A stretch of 64,000 nucleotides of DNA from Rhizobiales bacterium GAS188 (GTDB lineage: Bacteria; Pseudomonadota; Alphaproteobacteria; Rhizobiales; Beijerinckiaceae): positions 5,890,001-5,954,000 of the forward strand of contig FNSS01000001.1 in assembly GCA_900104855.1 (NCBI GenBank), in the 5' to 3' direction. Below, piece by piece: positions 54,759 to 63,452 of this stretch; within the stretch, counting starts at the first letter, position 1, and every line of letters starts with the position of its first letter. Below the pieces are notes generated by a model. The model did not search any database. It saw only the letters and a list, made by a program, of their open reading frames with translations, and was not told the origin of the DNA. A program made the translations under genes and the position numbers.

Positions 54759-55115
54759 TTACTTCTCACCGATCGCAGCACGAATGCGCTCCAGCACGAT
54801 GTCTCCGCCCCCGATGACGAGATCGTTCGGGAAGCGCAGCACCCTGTAGCCTCGCTCATGCAGCTCGGCGTCGCGGCGAGCATCGTGCTGCTTCCGCGTT
54901 GGATCGTCATGAGGAGCCCCGTCGAGCTCCACCACCAGCATTTGCTCGACGCAGAGGAAATCCACCACATAATCGCCGATGGGCACCTGGCGCCTGAATT
55001 TCAGGCCGGCGAGGCCGGCGCCACGCAGCGAGCGCCACAACATGGCTTCGGCGCTCGTCATGTCGCGCCGCAACCGCCTGGCGAAGGCCAATTGCTCGTC
55101 AGGATGCCTGCGCAT
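54759..55115 (-). CDS. DUF559 domain-containing protein (endonuclease-like)
   Basis: A 118-residue protein with the DUF559 core: ARRLRRDMTSAEAMLWRSLR, GLKFRRQVPIGDYVVDFLCV, VVELDGAPHDD and ERGYRVLRFPNDLVI. DUF559 belongs to the PD-(D/E)xK nuclease superfamily (the Asp of GDYVVDF and Glu of VVELDG are the likely metal ligands), related to very-short-patch repair proteins. It is full length. Activity and substrate are unproven. It sits alone between two dispersed repeats. Confidence 0.92.
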   Translation of the reverse strand: MRRHPDEQLAFARRLRRDMTSAEAMLWRSLRGAGLAGLKFRRQVPIGDYVVDFLCVEQMLVVELDGAPHDDPTRKQHDARRDAELHERGYRVLRFPNDLVIGGGDIVLERIRAAIGEK

Positions 55116-55156
55116 GCTTCATGGTCGCGCAGATCGGCGTAGCGGCGCAAGGGGCC

Positions 55157-55330
55157 CTTTTCCTTCTCCCGCCACTTGAGGCGGGAGAAGGTGCCCGAAC
55201 GCAGTGAGGGCGGATGAGGGGCGCCGGTGAAGCGCTCGACGGCCCTTAGGCCGGTGAAGCGCTCGACCGTCCCTCATCCGCCTCGGCTTCGCCTCGGCAC
55301 CTTCTCCCGCCTCGAGTGGCGGGAGAGGGT
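55157..55330. repeat. CTTCTCCCGC/GGATGAGGG dispersed repeat, double
   Basis: Begins CCTTCTCCCGCCACTTGAGG with complement GGAGAAGG and ends CACCTTCTCCCGCCTCGAGT with GGCGGGAGAGGG, with the same duplicated GCGCTCGACGGCCCTTAGGC insert as 54524-54752. Confidence 0.85.
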
Positions 55331-55340
55331 TAAGCGAGCT

Positions 55341-56445
55341 CTACGCGATCGCAGGCTCCGGGACCTCCGCCTGCGCATAGGCGCGGCCGAAACGGTTGGC
55401 GAGGAAATCACCGAGCGCGATGTCCTCCTGGCGGACGAAACCCTGTTGCGGCAAGCGGCCCTGCGCCAGCATGTCGAGCACGGCGCAGATGCCCGACGCC
55501 GTGGTGATCTGGATGGCGCTGCGCAATTTGCCGCCGACGCGACGGCTGTAGATCTTGTGCGCGTAGGTCTCCTGCATCAGGCGTCCGCCCGCAAGGCCAC
55601 TCACAGTGACGAAGATCACCACCACATCCTGCAAGGTCGCGGGCAAGGCTTGTTCGAGGATGTCCTTGAGGAGCGCGCGACGATGGCGAAGGCCGAGATC
55701 GTTGAGCAGCGCCTTCATGATCGCCGCATGGCCTGGATAGCGGATGGTGCGGTAGTTCAGCTGGCGCACCTTGCCCTTGAGGCTGTCGCACAAGGTGCCG
55801 AGCCCGCCCGAAGTATTGAAGGCCTCATAGGTCACCCCCGTCGAGCGAGAACTCCTCGCGCTCCTCGAGCGCCGGCACCTCGACGAGCTCGCCATCGACG
55901 ATCGCCTGGCAGGGCTCGCAATATTCGTTGATGACGCCGTCCGTGCTCCAGGTGAGATTATAGGCGAGCGCATTCGAGGGGTATTGCGGCAGCGCGCCGA
56001 CCCGCAGCCGCACGCTCTCCGGCGCGTCGAAGTGCCGGGCGAGGTCGCTGGCGACGATCGAGACGAAGCCTGGAGCGAGGCCGCATTGCGGGATGAAGGC
56101 GCCCTTGGCGCTCTCGGCGATCTCGCGCACGCGACGGGTCGACGCCACATCCTCGGTGAGGTCGAGATAGTGCAATCCGGCGGTCGCTGCCGCCTCGGCG
56201 ATGCGCGTCGTGAGATGGAAGGGGGCGGCGCTCATCACGGCGAATTTGCCGGCGAGCGCGGCTTCGAGCGCTGCGGGCGCCGAGATGTCGAGACGCTGGG
56301 TCGTGATGCCGGCTGCGCCGTCGAGGGCGTCGAGCTGCGCCTGCGACTGGTCGATCACGGTGACCTCATAGTCCCGGGTCAGGGCGAGGAGATCCGCGAT
56401 GGTGGCGCCGATCTTGCCGGCTCCGATAACGGCGATCCGCTTCAT
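55341..56445 (-). pseudogene. Saccharopine dehydrogenase family protein with one-base frameshift
   Basis: The ATG at 56445 follows GGGAGGATGAG. The first frame gives a Rossmann fold (MKRIAVIGAGKIGATIADLL, YEVTVIDQSQAQLDAL), a catalytic-region segment (CGLAPGFVSIVASDLA) and DGVINEYCEPCQAI. It then shifts at the five-C run 55835-55839, one base too long. The second frame resumes VTYEAFNTSGGLGTLCDSLK and RTIRYPGHAAIMKALLNDLG to the stop at 55341. Joined length is about 367 residues, normal for the family (lysine or related amino-acid metabolism). It is divergent from an Lrp/AsnC regulator 156 bases away, which likely controls it. Confidence 0.85.
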
Positions 56446-56601
56446 CTCATCCTCCCAAGCATTCTTGATCCCAAGCATTCTTGCCGAGCGCGTGTGCGAC
56501 TGGTCTCCCCATAAAGATGGCATCAACGCCGTCGATTTGAAGCTATAGAACTGACGAATTCATATGGATTTTCCGGCAGATTGCCGTTAAGAATCGGCGT
56601 T

Positions 56602-57030
56602 ATGACGGATGCAGTCGATAAAGATCTGTTGATGCTGCTCGGCGAGAACGCCCGCGCCCCGACCAGCAAGCTGGCGCGTGCGCTTCGCCTGTCGCGCACC
56701 ACCGTGCAGAGCCGAATCGAGCGGCTCGAGCGGCAAGGCGTCATCGCCGGCTATACGGTGCGTCTCTCCGATGAGCACAAGAAGGGGCTGATCAAGGCGC
56801 ATATCCTGATCACCGCCCTGCCAAAGGTCACAAGCCGGGTCGAGGTCGAGCTGCGCAAGATCGTCGAGGTGCGCACCGTGCATTCGGTCAGCGGCACCTA
56901 CGACCTGATCGCCATCGTGTCCGCCCCTTCGATCCAGGAGCTCGACGCCGTCATCGACCGCATCGGCACGCTCGAAGGCGTCGAGCGCACCATGTCGTCG
57001 ATCATCTTGTCGACGCGGATCGATCGCTGA
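56602..57030 (+). CDS. Lrp/AsnC family transcriptional regulator
   Basis: A 142-residue regulator. The N-terminal helix-turn-helix (about residues 4-50) reads DKDLLMLLGENARAPTSKLA then RTTVQSRIERLERQGVI. The C-terminal RAM domain includes VHSVSGTYDLIAIVSAPS, the amino-acid effector and oligomer site. The ATG at 56602 is preferred over one seven codons upstream. It is divergent from the saccharopine-dehydrogenase-like gene with 156 bases between starts, the usual arrangement of a local amino-acid-responsive regulator and its target. The effector is unknown. Confidence 0.93.
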   Translation: MTDAVDKDLLMLLGENARAPTSKLARALRLSRTTVQSRIERLERQGVIAGYTVRLSDEHKKGLIKAHILITALPKVTSRVEVELRKIVEVRTVHSVSGTYDLIAIVSAPSIQELDAVIDRIGTLEGVERTMSSIILSTRIDR

Positions 57031-57176
57031 CTTCTCCTTCTCCCGCTCTTGGGCGGGAGAAGGTGCCCGAACGCAGTGAGGGCGGATGAGGGACGCCGGG
57101 GAAGCGCTCAACCGCCCTCATCCGCCTCGACTGCGTCTCGGCACCTTCTCCCGCGATAGAGCGGGAGAAGGTTAGC
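57031..57176. repeat. CTTCTCCCGC/GGATGAGGG dispersed repeat
   Basis: CTCCTTCTCCCGCTCTTGGG plus CGGGAGAAGG at the left, CACCTTCTCCCGCGATAGAG plus CGGGAGAAGG at the right. It fills the convergent space between the Lrp-type and aldo/keto reductase genes and touches both stops. Confidence 0.85.
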
Positions 57177-58098
57177 GCACTTCTGCCAGCGCCTCCCAGA
57201 ATTCCTGCGGCAGGTCGCGGCGCAGGAGCGCGAGGTTGTCGGCGACCTCCTGCGGCGATTGATGCCCGGCGACCACGCTGGCGACGGCCGGGTGATGCAG
57301 CGGGAACTGCAGAGCGGCGGCGGGGAGCGCGACCTCGTAGCGCCGGCAGACAGCCTCGATACGCCGCGTCCTTTCCAGCACCTCTTCGGGCGCCGGCCGG
57401 TAGAAGAAGCGCGCGCCCTCGACGGCGCCGGTCGCCAGGATGCCGGTGTTGAACGGCGAGGCGACCAGCACCGAGATGGCGTTCGCGGCGCAATAATCGA
57501 GGAAGGGCAGAGAGTCCTGCTGCAACAAGGTATAGCCGCCGGCCAGCATGAAGCAGTCGAAGCGACCGGTCTCGGCGAAGCGCAGGCAGACGCGCCAATC
57601 CTTCACGCCGACCCCGATGGCGCCGACCTTGCCGGCACGGCGCAGCTCCTCGAGCGCCGGAAGGGCGCCCGTCATGGCTTCGTCGAAACAGGCCTCGAAG
57701 CGCTCACCGAGCTGGTCGGGATCGACATCGTGGATCATGGCGATGTCGACCCGCTGCATGCGCAACCGCGTGAGGCTCGTCTCGATCGAGCGCGTGATGC
57801 CGTCGCGGCTGAAGTCGAAGCGCATCTCGCCGTCTTGCACATAGCGTCCGGCCTTGGTCGAGAGCACGAACTCCGATCGCTCGCGCCGCGCCAGCGCCTC
57901 CCCCAGGCGGATCTCGCTCTCGCCCGCCGCATAGAGCGCCGCCGTATCGAAATAGCGCAAACCCTCGTCCCAGCAGCGATCGATGACGGAAGCGACCCCA
58001 TCGGGGCCGGCCGCATTAGCGAGGCTGCCGCCGCCGATGCCGAGGCGCGACACCAGGATCTGCGTCTTGCCGATTGGCCGGCGTTCGTCAGGCTGCAT
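57172..58098 (-). CDS. Aldo/keto reductase
   Basis: A 308-residue (beta/alpha)8 NADPH enzyme. It shows DEGLRYFDTAALYAAGESEI (catalytic Asp and Tyr), STKAGRY (catalytic Lys), VDIAMIHDVDP (catalytic His) and the C-terminal cofactor loop region (HPAVASVVAGHQSPQEVADN). The pattern is closest to the D-threo-aldose/L-fucose dehydrogenase branch, so a sugar or aldehyde substrate is plausible. The start overlaps the end of the multicopper oxidase gene by 11 bases, so the two are cotranscribed, although their reactions have no obvious link. Confidence 0.9.
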   Translation of the reverse strand: MQPDERRPIGKTQILVSRLGIGGGSLANAAGPDGVASVIDRCWDEGLRYFDTAALYAAGESEIRLGEALARRERSEFVLSTKAGRYVQDGEMRFDFSRDGITRSIETSLTRLRMQRVDIAMIHDVDPDQLGERFEACFDEAMTGALPALEELRRAGKVGAIGVGVKDWRVCLRFAETGRFDCFMLAGGYTLLQQDSLPFLDYCAANAISVLVASPFNTGILATGAVEGARFFYRPAPEEVLERTRRIEAVCRRYEVALPAAALQFPLHHPAVASVVAGHQSPQEVADNLALLRRDLPQEFWEALAEVR

Positions 58099-59545
58099 AT
58101 TTGTAGTCGAGCTCCGTCATCATTCCCCCCGCCATGTGCCAGAGATTATGGCAGTGGAACAGCCAGCGCCCGAGATTATCGGCGTCGAAGGCGATCATGA
58201 CGGAGCCGAGCGCCGGCACCAGCACGGTGTCGCGCACCGCGCCCGCAAGCGGTTGGCCGTTGAGCGCGACCACCTGGAAGACATGGCCGTGCAGATGCAT
58301 CGCATGCGCCATCAGCGAGGCATTGCCGATCTCGAACAGCACGCGCTCGCCGCGATCGACCCTGATCGCCTTGCGGTCGGCCCAGAGCCGGTCATTGATG
58401 GTCCACAGGAACGGCGTCATGGTGCCGGCCAGCGCGATCTGGCGCTTGGTGTCGGGCTTCTTCACCGGCAACGGCGTCACGGCCTCGAGCCTCGCCTCGA
58501 GCGACAGATCGACCGGGGCGGCATTGTTCTCGGTCAACGACGAGATCCTGGCGATCGCGGCGCCAGGCGAAGCGAGCACGATCCCGGTGCGCTGGCGATC
58601 CCCCTCGCGCTGCGCCAGCACCGGCAGGCTCGTGCCCGGCGGCACATCGACGAGGATGTCGAGCCGCTGTCCCTGCGCCAGCGGGAAGCGCGAGCCCTCG
58701 ACCGGCTTCACCGGATTGCCGTCGGCCGCGATCACCTGTCCTTTCGCCTCGCCGAGATCGATCCAGAAGGCCGTGCCGCTCGCGCCGTTGATCACGCGCA
58801 GGCGCACCCGGCCACCGCGCTCGGTGCGCACGATTTCAGGGTCATCGAGGGTGCGGTCATTGGCGAGATAGGCGTCGTAGTCGATATGGTTGAGATAGAC
58901 ATCGCCGGCCGTGACCTGTCGCGCCGGCAGCGGAGTAGCGCTGTCGCAGAGGCCGGGCATCGCCATGCCGGAAGGGCGAAGGGACGTCACGCCGAGGATC
59001 GATGCCATCAGTTCCTCGGGATCCTTGAAGCTGAAATCATGCAGGAAGAGCGTGACCTCCTGCGCATCGAGCGCCAGATCCTCCGCCGTGCGGATGATCA
59101 AGGGGGCGGCGAGCAGCGCCTGTTCCTGCAGGCCGAGATGTGAATGCATCCAATGCGTGCCGGGGCGGGTGGCGAAATCGTAGAGATGGTTCTCGCCGTC
59201 CTCGATCGGGCCCTCATAGCCGGTCTCGACCACCCCATCCTGCATGGTCGGGGGCGTCTGGCCATGCCAATGCACGATGGTCGGCCCGCCGCTACGGTTC
59301 ATGAGATCGAACAGGAAGGGCTCATCGGGTCCGAGCACGAGGCCCTGGCGACCATCGGGCCCGCTGAGGCCGAAGACCGAGGCCGCCTTGCGGTTGACCT
59401 CGATCTGGCGCCGCTCGACGAGGAGGCGAGGCGCGAAGCACTGGGTCGCCGGCACCTGCGTGAGGCCGGCGCCCGGCGCCGCAATCCCGGCCGCCGCGAC
59501 CGCCGCGCCGCTGAGGAAACCGCGTCGGGAAAGAGTCAGCGACAT
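58088..59545 (-). CDS. Multicopper oxidase (laccase-type), Tat-exported
   Basis: A 485-residue enzyme. It opens with a twin-arginine leader (SRRGFLSGAAVAAAGIAAPG). All four copper motifs are present: HWHGQ (His92, His94), HWMHSHLGLQEQ (about 131-142), HAMHLHGHVFQV and HCHNLWHMAGGMM near the C-terminus. The three-domain length fits the CueO/bilirubin-oxidase group. It oxidises phenols or metal ions, with oxygen as acceptor, in the periplasm. It overlaps the aldo/keto reductase gene by 11 bases. No copper-resistance genes or CueR-type palindromes are nearby, so the role (copper, manganese or aromatics) is open. Confidence 0.93.
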   Translation of the reverse strand: MSLTLSRRGFLSGAAVAAAGIAAPGAGLTQVPATQCFAPRLLVERRQIEVNRKAASVFGLSGPDGRQGLVLGPDEPFLFDLMNRSGGPTIVHWHGQTPPTMQDGVVETGYEGPIEDGENHLYDFATRPGTHWMHSHLGLQEQALLAAPLIIRTAEDLALDAQEVTLFLHDFSFKDPEELMASILGVTSLRPSGMAMPGLCDSATPLPARQVTAGDVYLNHIDYDAYLANDRTLDDPEIVRTERGGRVRLRVINGASGTAFWIDLGEAKGQVIAADGNPVKPVEGSRFPLAQGQRLDILVDVPPGTSLPVLAQREGDRQRTGIVLASPGAAIARISSLTENNAAPVDLSLEARLEAVTPLPVKKPDTKRQIALAGTMTPFLWTINDRLWADRKAIRVDRGERVLFEIGNASLMAHAMHLHGHVFQVVALNGQPLAGAVRDTVLVPALGSVMIAFDADNLGRWLFHCHNLWHMAGGMMTELDYKYAA

Positions 59546-59686
59546 TCCCTTCCTTCGCCTTGCGCCGGGCCGGAACGGCCGGTTGAGCCCGTCATTTTAG
59601 CGCCTCGCGCCGCCGACGCGAAGGCACTCACACGATATTGAAGCACCCGATGGCCGCGGGTGGGCGATAAGCGCGACCCTAGCCGT

Positions 59687-59720
59687 CATGGCCGGGCTTG
59701 TCCCGGCCATCCACGCCTTC
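59687..59720 (+). repeat. MAGLVPAIH-type REP palindrome, copy 1
   Basis: GTCATGGCCGGGCTTGTCCC followed by GGCCATCCACGCC, a palindrome about GGGCTTGTCCCGGCC. When read through it encodes MAGLVPAIHA. Known as an abundant intergenic repeat in rhizobia; here it adjoins the GIY-YIG gene stop. Confidence 0.9.
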
Positions 59721-59721
59721 C

Positions 59722-60006
59722 TTAGGCCAGTGTTTCGTAGAGATCGCTCCACTCGGGATTGAAGCCATTGATCAGACGCACCTTCCAGGCGCGCGGCCAG
59801 TGCTTCATCGTCGACTCGCGCTGAATGGCATCGCGTATATCGGGATAATGCTCGTAATAAACCAGATGCTTCAATCCGTAGCGTTTCGTGAAGCCACGGT
59901 AGAGTCCCTCGCGATGCTGATAGACGCGGCGGGAGAGATCGCTCGTCACGCCTATATAGAGCGTTCCGTTGCGCCTGTTGGTCATGATGTAGATCCAGCC
60001 CCCCAT
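59722..60006 (-). CDS. GIY-YIG nuclease family protein
   Basis: A 94-residue protein. It contains GGWIYIMTNRRNGTLYIGVT (the GIY...YIG core), SRRVYQHREGLYRGFTKRYG (catalytic Arg and support) and LVYYEHYPDIRDAIQRESTM (Glu). This is the single-domain YhbQ/endonuclease-like form common in Alphaproteobacteria. The ATG at 60006 is preferred; an open frame 15 codons upstream runs through the REP palindrome and would add MAGLVPAIHA, which is repeat sequence. REP palindromes lie at both ends, an arrangement repeatedly seen for this family. Confidence 0.92.
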   Translation of the reverse strand: MGGWIYIMTNRRNGTLYIGVTSDLSRRVYQHREGLYRGFTKRYGLKHLVYYEHYPDIRDAIQRESTMKHWPRAWKVRLINGFNPEWSDLYETLA

Positions 60007-60019
60007 GGCCAAGGATAGC

Positions 60020-60210
60020 AAGGCGTGGATGGCCGGGACAAGCCCGGCCATGACGCAGTTGCTGTGGCGAGTACAATCAGGATCCGGTGGTCATTTTGCT
60101 CGGGCGAATGGACCCATCCCCGTCATGGCCGGGCTTGTCCCGGCCATCCACGCCTATGCTGGGATCGGACTTTCCCCGGACAGCTCAGGGACAAGCCCGG
60201 CCATGACGAG
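60020..60210. repeat. MAGLVPAIH-type REP palindromes, three copies
   Basis: Copies at 60020-60056 (inverted: GGCGTGGATGGCCGGGACAA), 60117-60154 (forward) and 60185-60210 (partial, inverted). Together with 59687-59720 they bracket the GIY-YIG gene in alternating orientation, and the last borders the DHOD-like gene stop. Confidence 0.9.
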
Positions 60211-60216
60211 CCCAAT

Positions 60217-61263
60217 TCACTTCGGCACGAAATTCCGCCAATGGTCGGTGCGCAGGGGCATCTCGGCAAAGCTCTTGCGCCGGTCGGCGGCGTGGCCGAT
60301 CAGGTCCTGCGCGTCGAGCGATTTTCCGGCAAGGAACGTGTCGAGCTCGGCGAGGCTCTGGGTGATGACCTCGAAGCCGCGCAGCATGACGGCCGAGGCG
60401 AAGCCGACGGCACTCGCACCCGCCAGCATCATCCTCGCCATGTCGAAGCCGTCGCGGGCCCCGTTGATGCCGATCAGCGGTCTGTCCTTGCCGAGCTTGG
60501 CGCGCGTCAAGGCGAGCCAATGGCAGGTCAGGGGCAGGTTCCAGAAGCCGCCGATGCCGAGGCTGGTGCCGAGCATGGGCTCCAGCGTCTCGAGGCTCGG
60601 GACCAGCCCGAGCAGGCGGCCGGCCATCACCACGCTGTCGGCGCCGGCCGCGAAGGCGGCTTCCGCGAGCTCGGGCACGCGTTCGCTCTGTCCGGTGATC
60701 TTGATCCAGAGCGGCAGCGAGACGGTGTCGCGGATGGTCGAGACGATGACGCCCACCCGCTCGGGCGACAGCTCGGTCGACACCGCGCCCTTGGCGGCTT
60801 CCTTCGCGTAAGGCGTGCCGATATTGAATTCGAGCACCCTCAGGCCCGCCTCTTCGACCCTGCGGGCGAGCGTCTTGGCGCTGTCGAGCTCGGCGAGGAT
60901 GAGGCTCGCCACCAGCAGGCAATCCTCTTGGCGGGCGAGGCGGTCGAGCCGCAGGCTCTGCTCCAGCCAGGCGTCGAAAGGCTGCGGCGTCAGGCCGGAG
61001 CGGGTCGCGAGCGTCACATGGGCGGGCGCCTCTCTGCCCCAGGGCACCGCCTCCCAATTGGCGTCGAGCGCCACATATTCGGCGCGCTGCAGCTGGTCCT
61101 TGGCGGCCGGCGACTCATTGGTGGATTTCACCACCACTGCGCCGGCGCCGGCGAGGATGGCGCGGCGCACGCCCGCCTCATCGATCATATGCTCGGCCGC
61201 CGCGGCGATCAGCGGGTTCTTGAGCGCGGTCCGCCCGATGCGTGTGTGCAGTCTCGAGGTCAT
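60217..61263 (-). CDS. Dihydroorotate dehydrogenase-like FMN protein
   Basis: A 348-residue TIM-barrel protein of the DHOD/PreA type. The ATG at 61263 is set by the family N-terminus (RIGRTALKNPLIAAAAEHMI). It has VLEFNIGTPYAKEAAKGAVS, PLWIKITGQSERVPELAEAA (FMN-phosphate Lys region), AAGADSVVMAGR, and LPLIGINGA-like and MLAGASAVGFASAVMLRGFE ends. No pyrimidine genes are near; its place in a cluster with BKACE and hydrolase genes suggests reduction of a catabolic intermediate rather than dihydroorotate. That is inference. An inserted 63-bp hairpin separates it from the BKACE gene. Confidence 0.88.
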   Translation of the reverse strand: MTSRLHTRIGRTALKNPLIAAAAEHMIDEAGVRRAILAGAGAVVVKSTNESPAAKDQLQRAEYVALDANWEAVPWGREAPAHVTLATRSGLTPQPFDAWLEQSLRLDRLARQEDCLLVASLILAELDSAKTLARRVEEAGLRVLEFNIGTPYAKEAAKGAVSTELSPERVGVIVSTIRDTVSLPLWIKITGQSERVPELAEAAFAAGADSVVMAGRLLGLVPSLETLEPMLGTSLGIGGFWNLPLTCHWLALTRAKLGKDRPLIGINGARDGFDMARMMLAGASAVGFASAVMLRGFEVITQSLAELDTFLAGKSLDAQDLIGHAADRRKSFAEMPLRTDHWRNFVPK

Positions 61264-61474
61264 GCTTAGGCACCGTCCGGGAACAATCGAATCGCATTTT
61301 GGCCGACAAGGCCCCCCACCCGTACCCTCCCCACCACTTCGTTGCCACTCCGTGGGGGGAGGGATTCGACCAGCGCTGATCGCCTCCCTCCGCCACGAAG
61401 CCGGCTGGAAGCCGGCGATCCAAGGGAAGATTGGACCGCCGGCTTCCAGCCGGCTTCGTGGCGGGGATGGCGCC
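61264..61474. other. Intergenic spacer with hairpin repeat
   Basis: Between the BKACE stop and the DHOD-like start. Contains the 63-bp hairpin (61396-61458) and flanking CCCCCACCCGTACCCTCCCC words, as at 29.6 kb. It probably reduces read-through between the two genes. Confidence 0.6.
61396..61458. repeat. 63-bp long-hairpin repeat, copy 3
   Basis: Arms as in the copies at 29633 and 32269, with centre ATCCAAGGGAAGATT, the inverted orientation of copy 2, and one arm change (GGCGATC for GGCGGTC). Confidence 0.9.
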
Positions 61475-62404
61475 TCAAAACTCGACGCGATCGCCGCCCT
61501 TGAGCTCGAGCGCCTCGCGCGCCTCGTCGGGGCTGGCGATGGCGAGGCCGAGCCCTTCGATGATCTGGCGCACATGGCGCACTTGCGCGGCGTTCGATTC
61601 GGCGAGCTTGCCGGGGCCGAGCCAGAGTGAGTCCTCGAGGCCGACGCGCACATTGCCGCCCATCGCGGCCGACATGGCGGCGATCGGCATCTGGTTGCGG
61701 CCGGCCCCCAGAACCGACCAGTGATAGGCGCTGCCGAACAGGCGGTCGGCCGTGCGCTTCATCTGCATCACATCCTCGGGATGGGCGCCGATGCCGCCCA
61801 GGATGCCGAACACGCTCTGCACGAAGAAGGGCGGCTTGACGAGGCCGCGATCGACGAAATGCGAGAGCGTGTAGAGATGACCGATATCGTAGCACTCGAT
61901 CTCGAAGCGCGTGCCGTTATCGGCGCAGGTCGTGAGGATCCTCTCGATATCGGCGAAGGTGTTCTTGAAGATGCGCTCCTTCGAGCCTTCGAGATAAGGC
62001 CGCTCCCAATCATGCTTGAAGTCCTGGAAGCGGGCGAGCATCGGGAACAGGCCGAAATTCATGGTGCCCATATTGAGCGAGGCGACCTCGGGCTTGAACA
62101 CCGCGACCGGCTTCAGGCGCTCCTCGATGGTCATGGTCGCAGCACCCCCCGTCGTGATGTTGACGACGCAGTTCGAGCGCTGCTTGATCACCTTGAGGAA
62201 GGGCGCGAAGCCCTCGATGCTCTGATCGGGGCGCCCATCCTTCGGGTCGCGCGCATGCAGATGCACGATGGCAGCGCCGGCTTCGGCCGCGCCGATCGCG
62301 GCTTCGCCGATCTCCTGCGCGGTGACCGGCAGATGCGGCGACATCGAGGGCGTGTGGATCGAGCCGGTGACGGCGCAGGTGATGATGACTTTACGAGCGG
62401 CCAT
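61475..62404 (-). CDS. BKACE family enzyme (3-keto-5-aminohexanoate cleavage-type, DUF849)
   Basis: A 309-residue TIM-barrel protein. The start at 62404 gives the family N-terminus KVIITCAVTGSIHTPSMSPH; a start seven codons upstream is possible. It has IVHLHARDPKDGRPDQ (zinc-binding His48, His50) and VNITTGGAATMTIEERLK. BKACE enzymes condense a beta-keto acid with acetyl-CoA and release acetoacetate plus a new CoA ester; Kce in lysine fermentation is one member. Here the cluster partners point to breakdown of a keto acid, but the substrate is not known. Confidence 0.92.
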   Translation of the reverse strand: MAARKVIITCAVTGSIHTPSMSPHLPVTAQEIGEAAIGAAEAGAAIVHLHARDPKDGRPDQSIEGFAPFLKVIKQRSNCVVNITTGGAATMTIEERLKPVAVFKPEVASLNMGTMNFGLFPMLARFQDFKHDWERPYLEGSKERIFKNTFADIERILTTCADNGTRFEIECYDIGHLYTLSHFVDRGLVKPPFFVQSVFGILGGIGAHPEDVMQMKRTADRLFGSAYHWSVLGAGRNQMPIAAMSAAMGGNVRVGLEDSLWLGPGKLAESNAAQVRHVRQIIEGLGLAIASPDEAREALELKGGDRVEF

Positions 62405-62468
62405 GGCGGACGCGATCCTTCCCAACAGATTCTATTGGCCGCCAGAATGAGGGCCGCCGGCCAGCGGA

Positions 62469-63410
62469 TCAAGCCGCCAGGTTGAGGAGCTGGGCTGCGT
62501 TCGAGGAGATCAGCTTCTTGATATCGGCCTTGGAGAATTGCAGGTCGAGCAGGATGTTGACGATCTGCCGGAAGCCCTCGACCGGGCGGGGTGCCTCGGT
62601 GAGGCCGAGATCCGAGCCGAGCACGGTGCGGTCGACGCCCGCGACCTTGATCAGATGGGCGAGATCGCTCGGCCCCCATTTATGGGCGCGCCCTTCGATG
62701 AACATGCAGATCGAGTGCTCCATATAGGCGCCGAGCGCGACCAGGCCCTTGATGTCGTCGTCGGAGCAGCCGATCACATAGGTCGGATGGTTGACCATCA
62801 TCTTCCTGACGCCGCGCCGCTTGCCTTCCTCGAACAGGACGAAGAGCTCGCCGACATGCAGATGGCCGCCGGCGAGGATGATGTCGCCTTGGGCGATGAT
62901 GTCGAGGATTTTCCTGGCATCGTCGGTGAGCGTCTTGTCGGGGCCGAGCACCGTCAGCGGGGTGGGCTCGAGCATGATCTGCGCGGTCTTGGGGAACATC
63001 TTGGCGTCGCCCGCATAGGCAGCGATGTGGTTTGCGGCCGAGAAGGTCGGCATCCAGACGATCTTGCCGCCGAGCTTGACGCAATGATCGACCGCATAGG
63101 GATTGACGCCGCCCGTCGCATTGTTGAGCGCGACGCCTGAGAACAGCTTCACCCCGGTTTCGGGATAGAGGCGCTCGAGGATCTGCGCATGCGCCATGCC
63201 GGGATAATAATGGTCCTTGTAGACGACGGCGGCGAATTTGAATTTGGCTGCGTCCATGAGCTGGTCGTAATGATCGAGGATGCGCGGCATGACGGAAGGG
63301 CCGCTATGGCAGTGGAGGTCGATGGCGCCCTCCAGCAGCGGATCGACCTCCGCGGCGCGCTTGGGATCGACGGCGGTCGATGCGCCGTTCTTCAGCGGTG
63401 ACGAGGCCAT
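62469..63410 (-). CDS. DUF6282-type amidohydrolase-like protein
   Basis: A 313-residue protein with EGAIDLHCHSGPSVMPRILD (metal-binding HxH, His33 and His35), AAVVYKDHYYPGM, then GGHLHVGELFVLFEEG and TVLGSDLGLTEAPRPVEGF (late Asp). These match the DUF6282/amidohydrolase-like layout, a metal-dependent TIM barrel that would hydrolyse a lactone or amide. It lies 64 bases upstream of the BKACE gene in the same direction and 42 bases after the HpaI-type aldolase, so the three form one operon. The substrate is unknown. Confidence 0.85.
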   Translation of the reverse strand: MASSPLKNGASTAVDPKRAAEVDPLLEGAIDLHCHSGPSVMPRILDHYDQLMDAAKFKFAAVVYKDHYYPGMAHAQILERLYPETGVKLFSGVALNNATGGVNPYAVDHCVKLGGKIVWMPTFSAANHIAAYAGDAKMFPKTAQIMLEPTPLTVLGPDKTLTDDARKILDIIAQGDIILAGGHLHVGELFVLFEEGKRRGVRKMMVNHPTYVIGCSDDDIKGLVALGAYMEHSICMFIEGRAHKWGPSDLAHLIKVAGVDRTVLGSDLGLTEAPRPVEGFRQIVNILLDLQFSKADIKKLISSNAAQLLNLAA

Positions 63411-63452
63411 GTCGGTTCTCCAGATGTTTGCAGATCTTGGCAGATGATAGGT

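Noticed and set aside
60217-61263. Pyrimidine biosynthesis pyrD
   Set aside because: The sequence is DHOD-like, but no pyrimidine genes are near and it lies in a catabolic cluster; the symbol was withheld.
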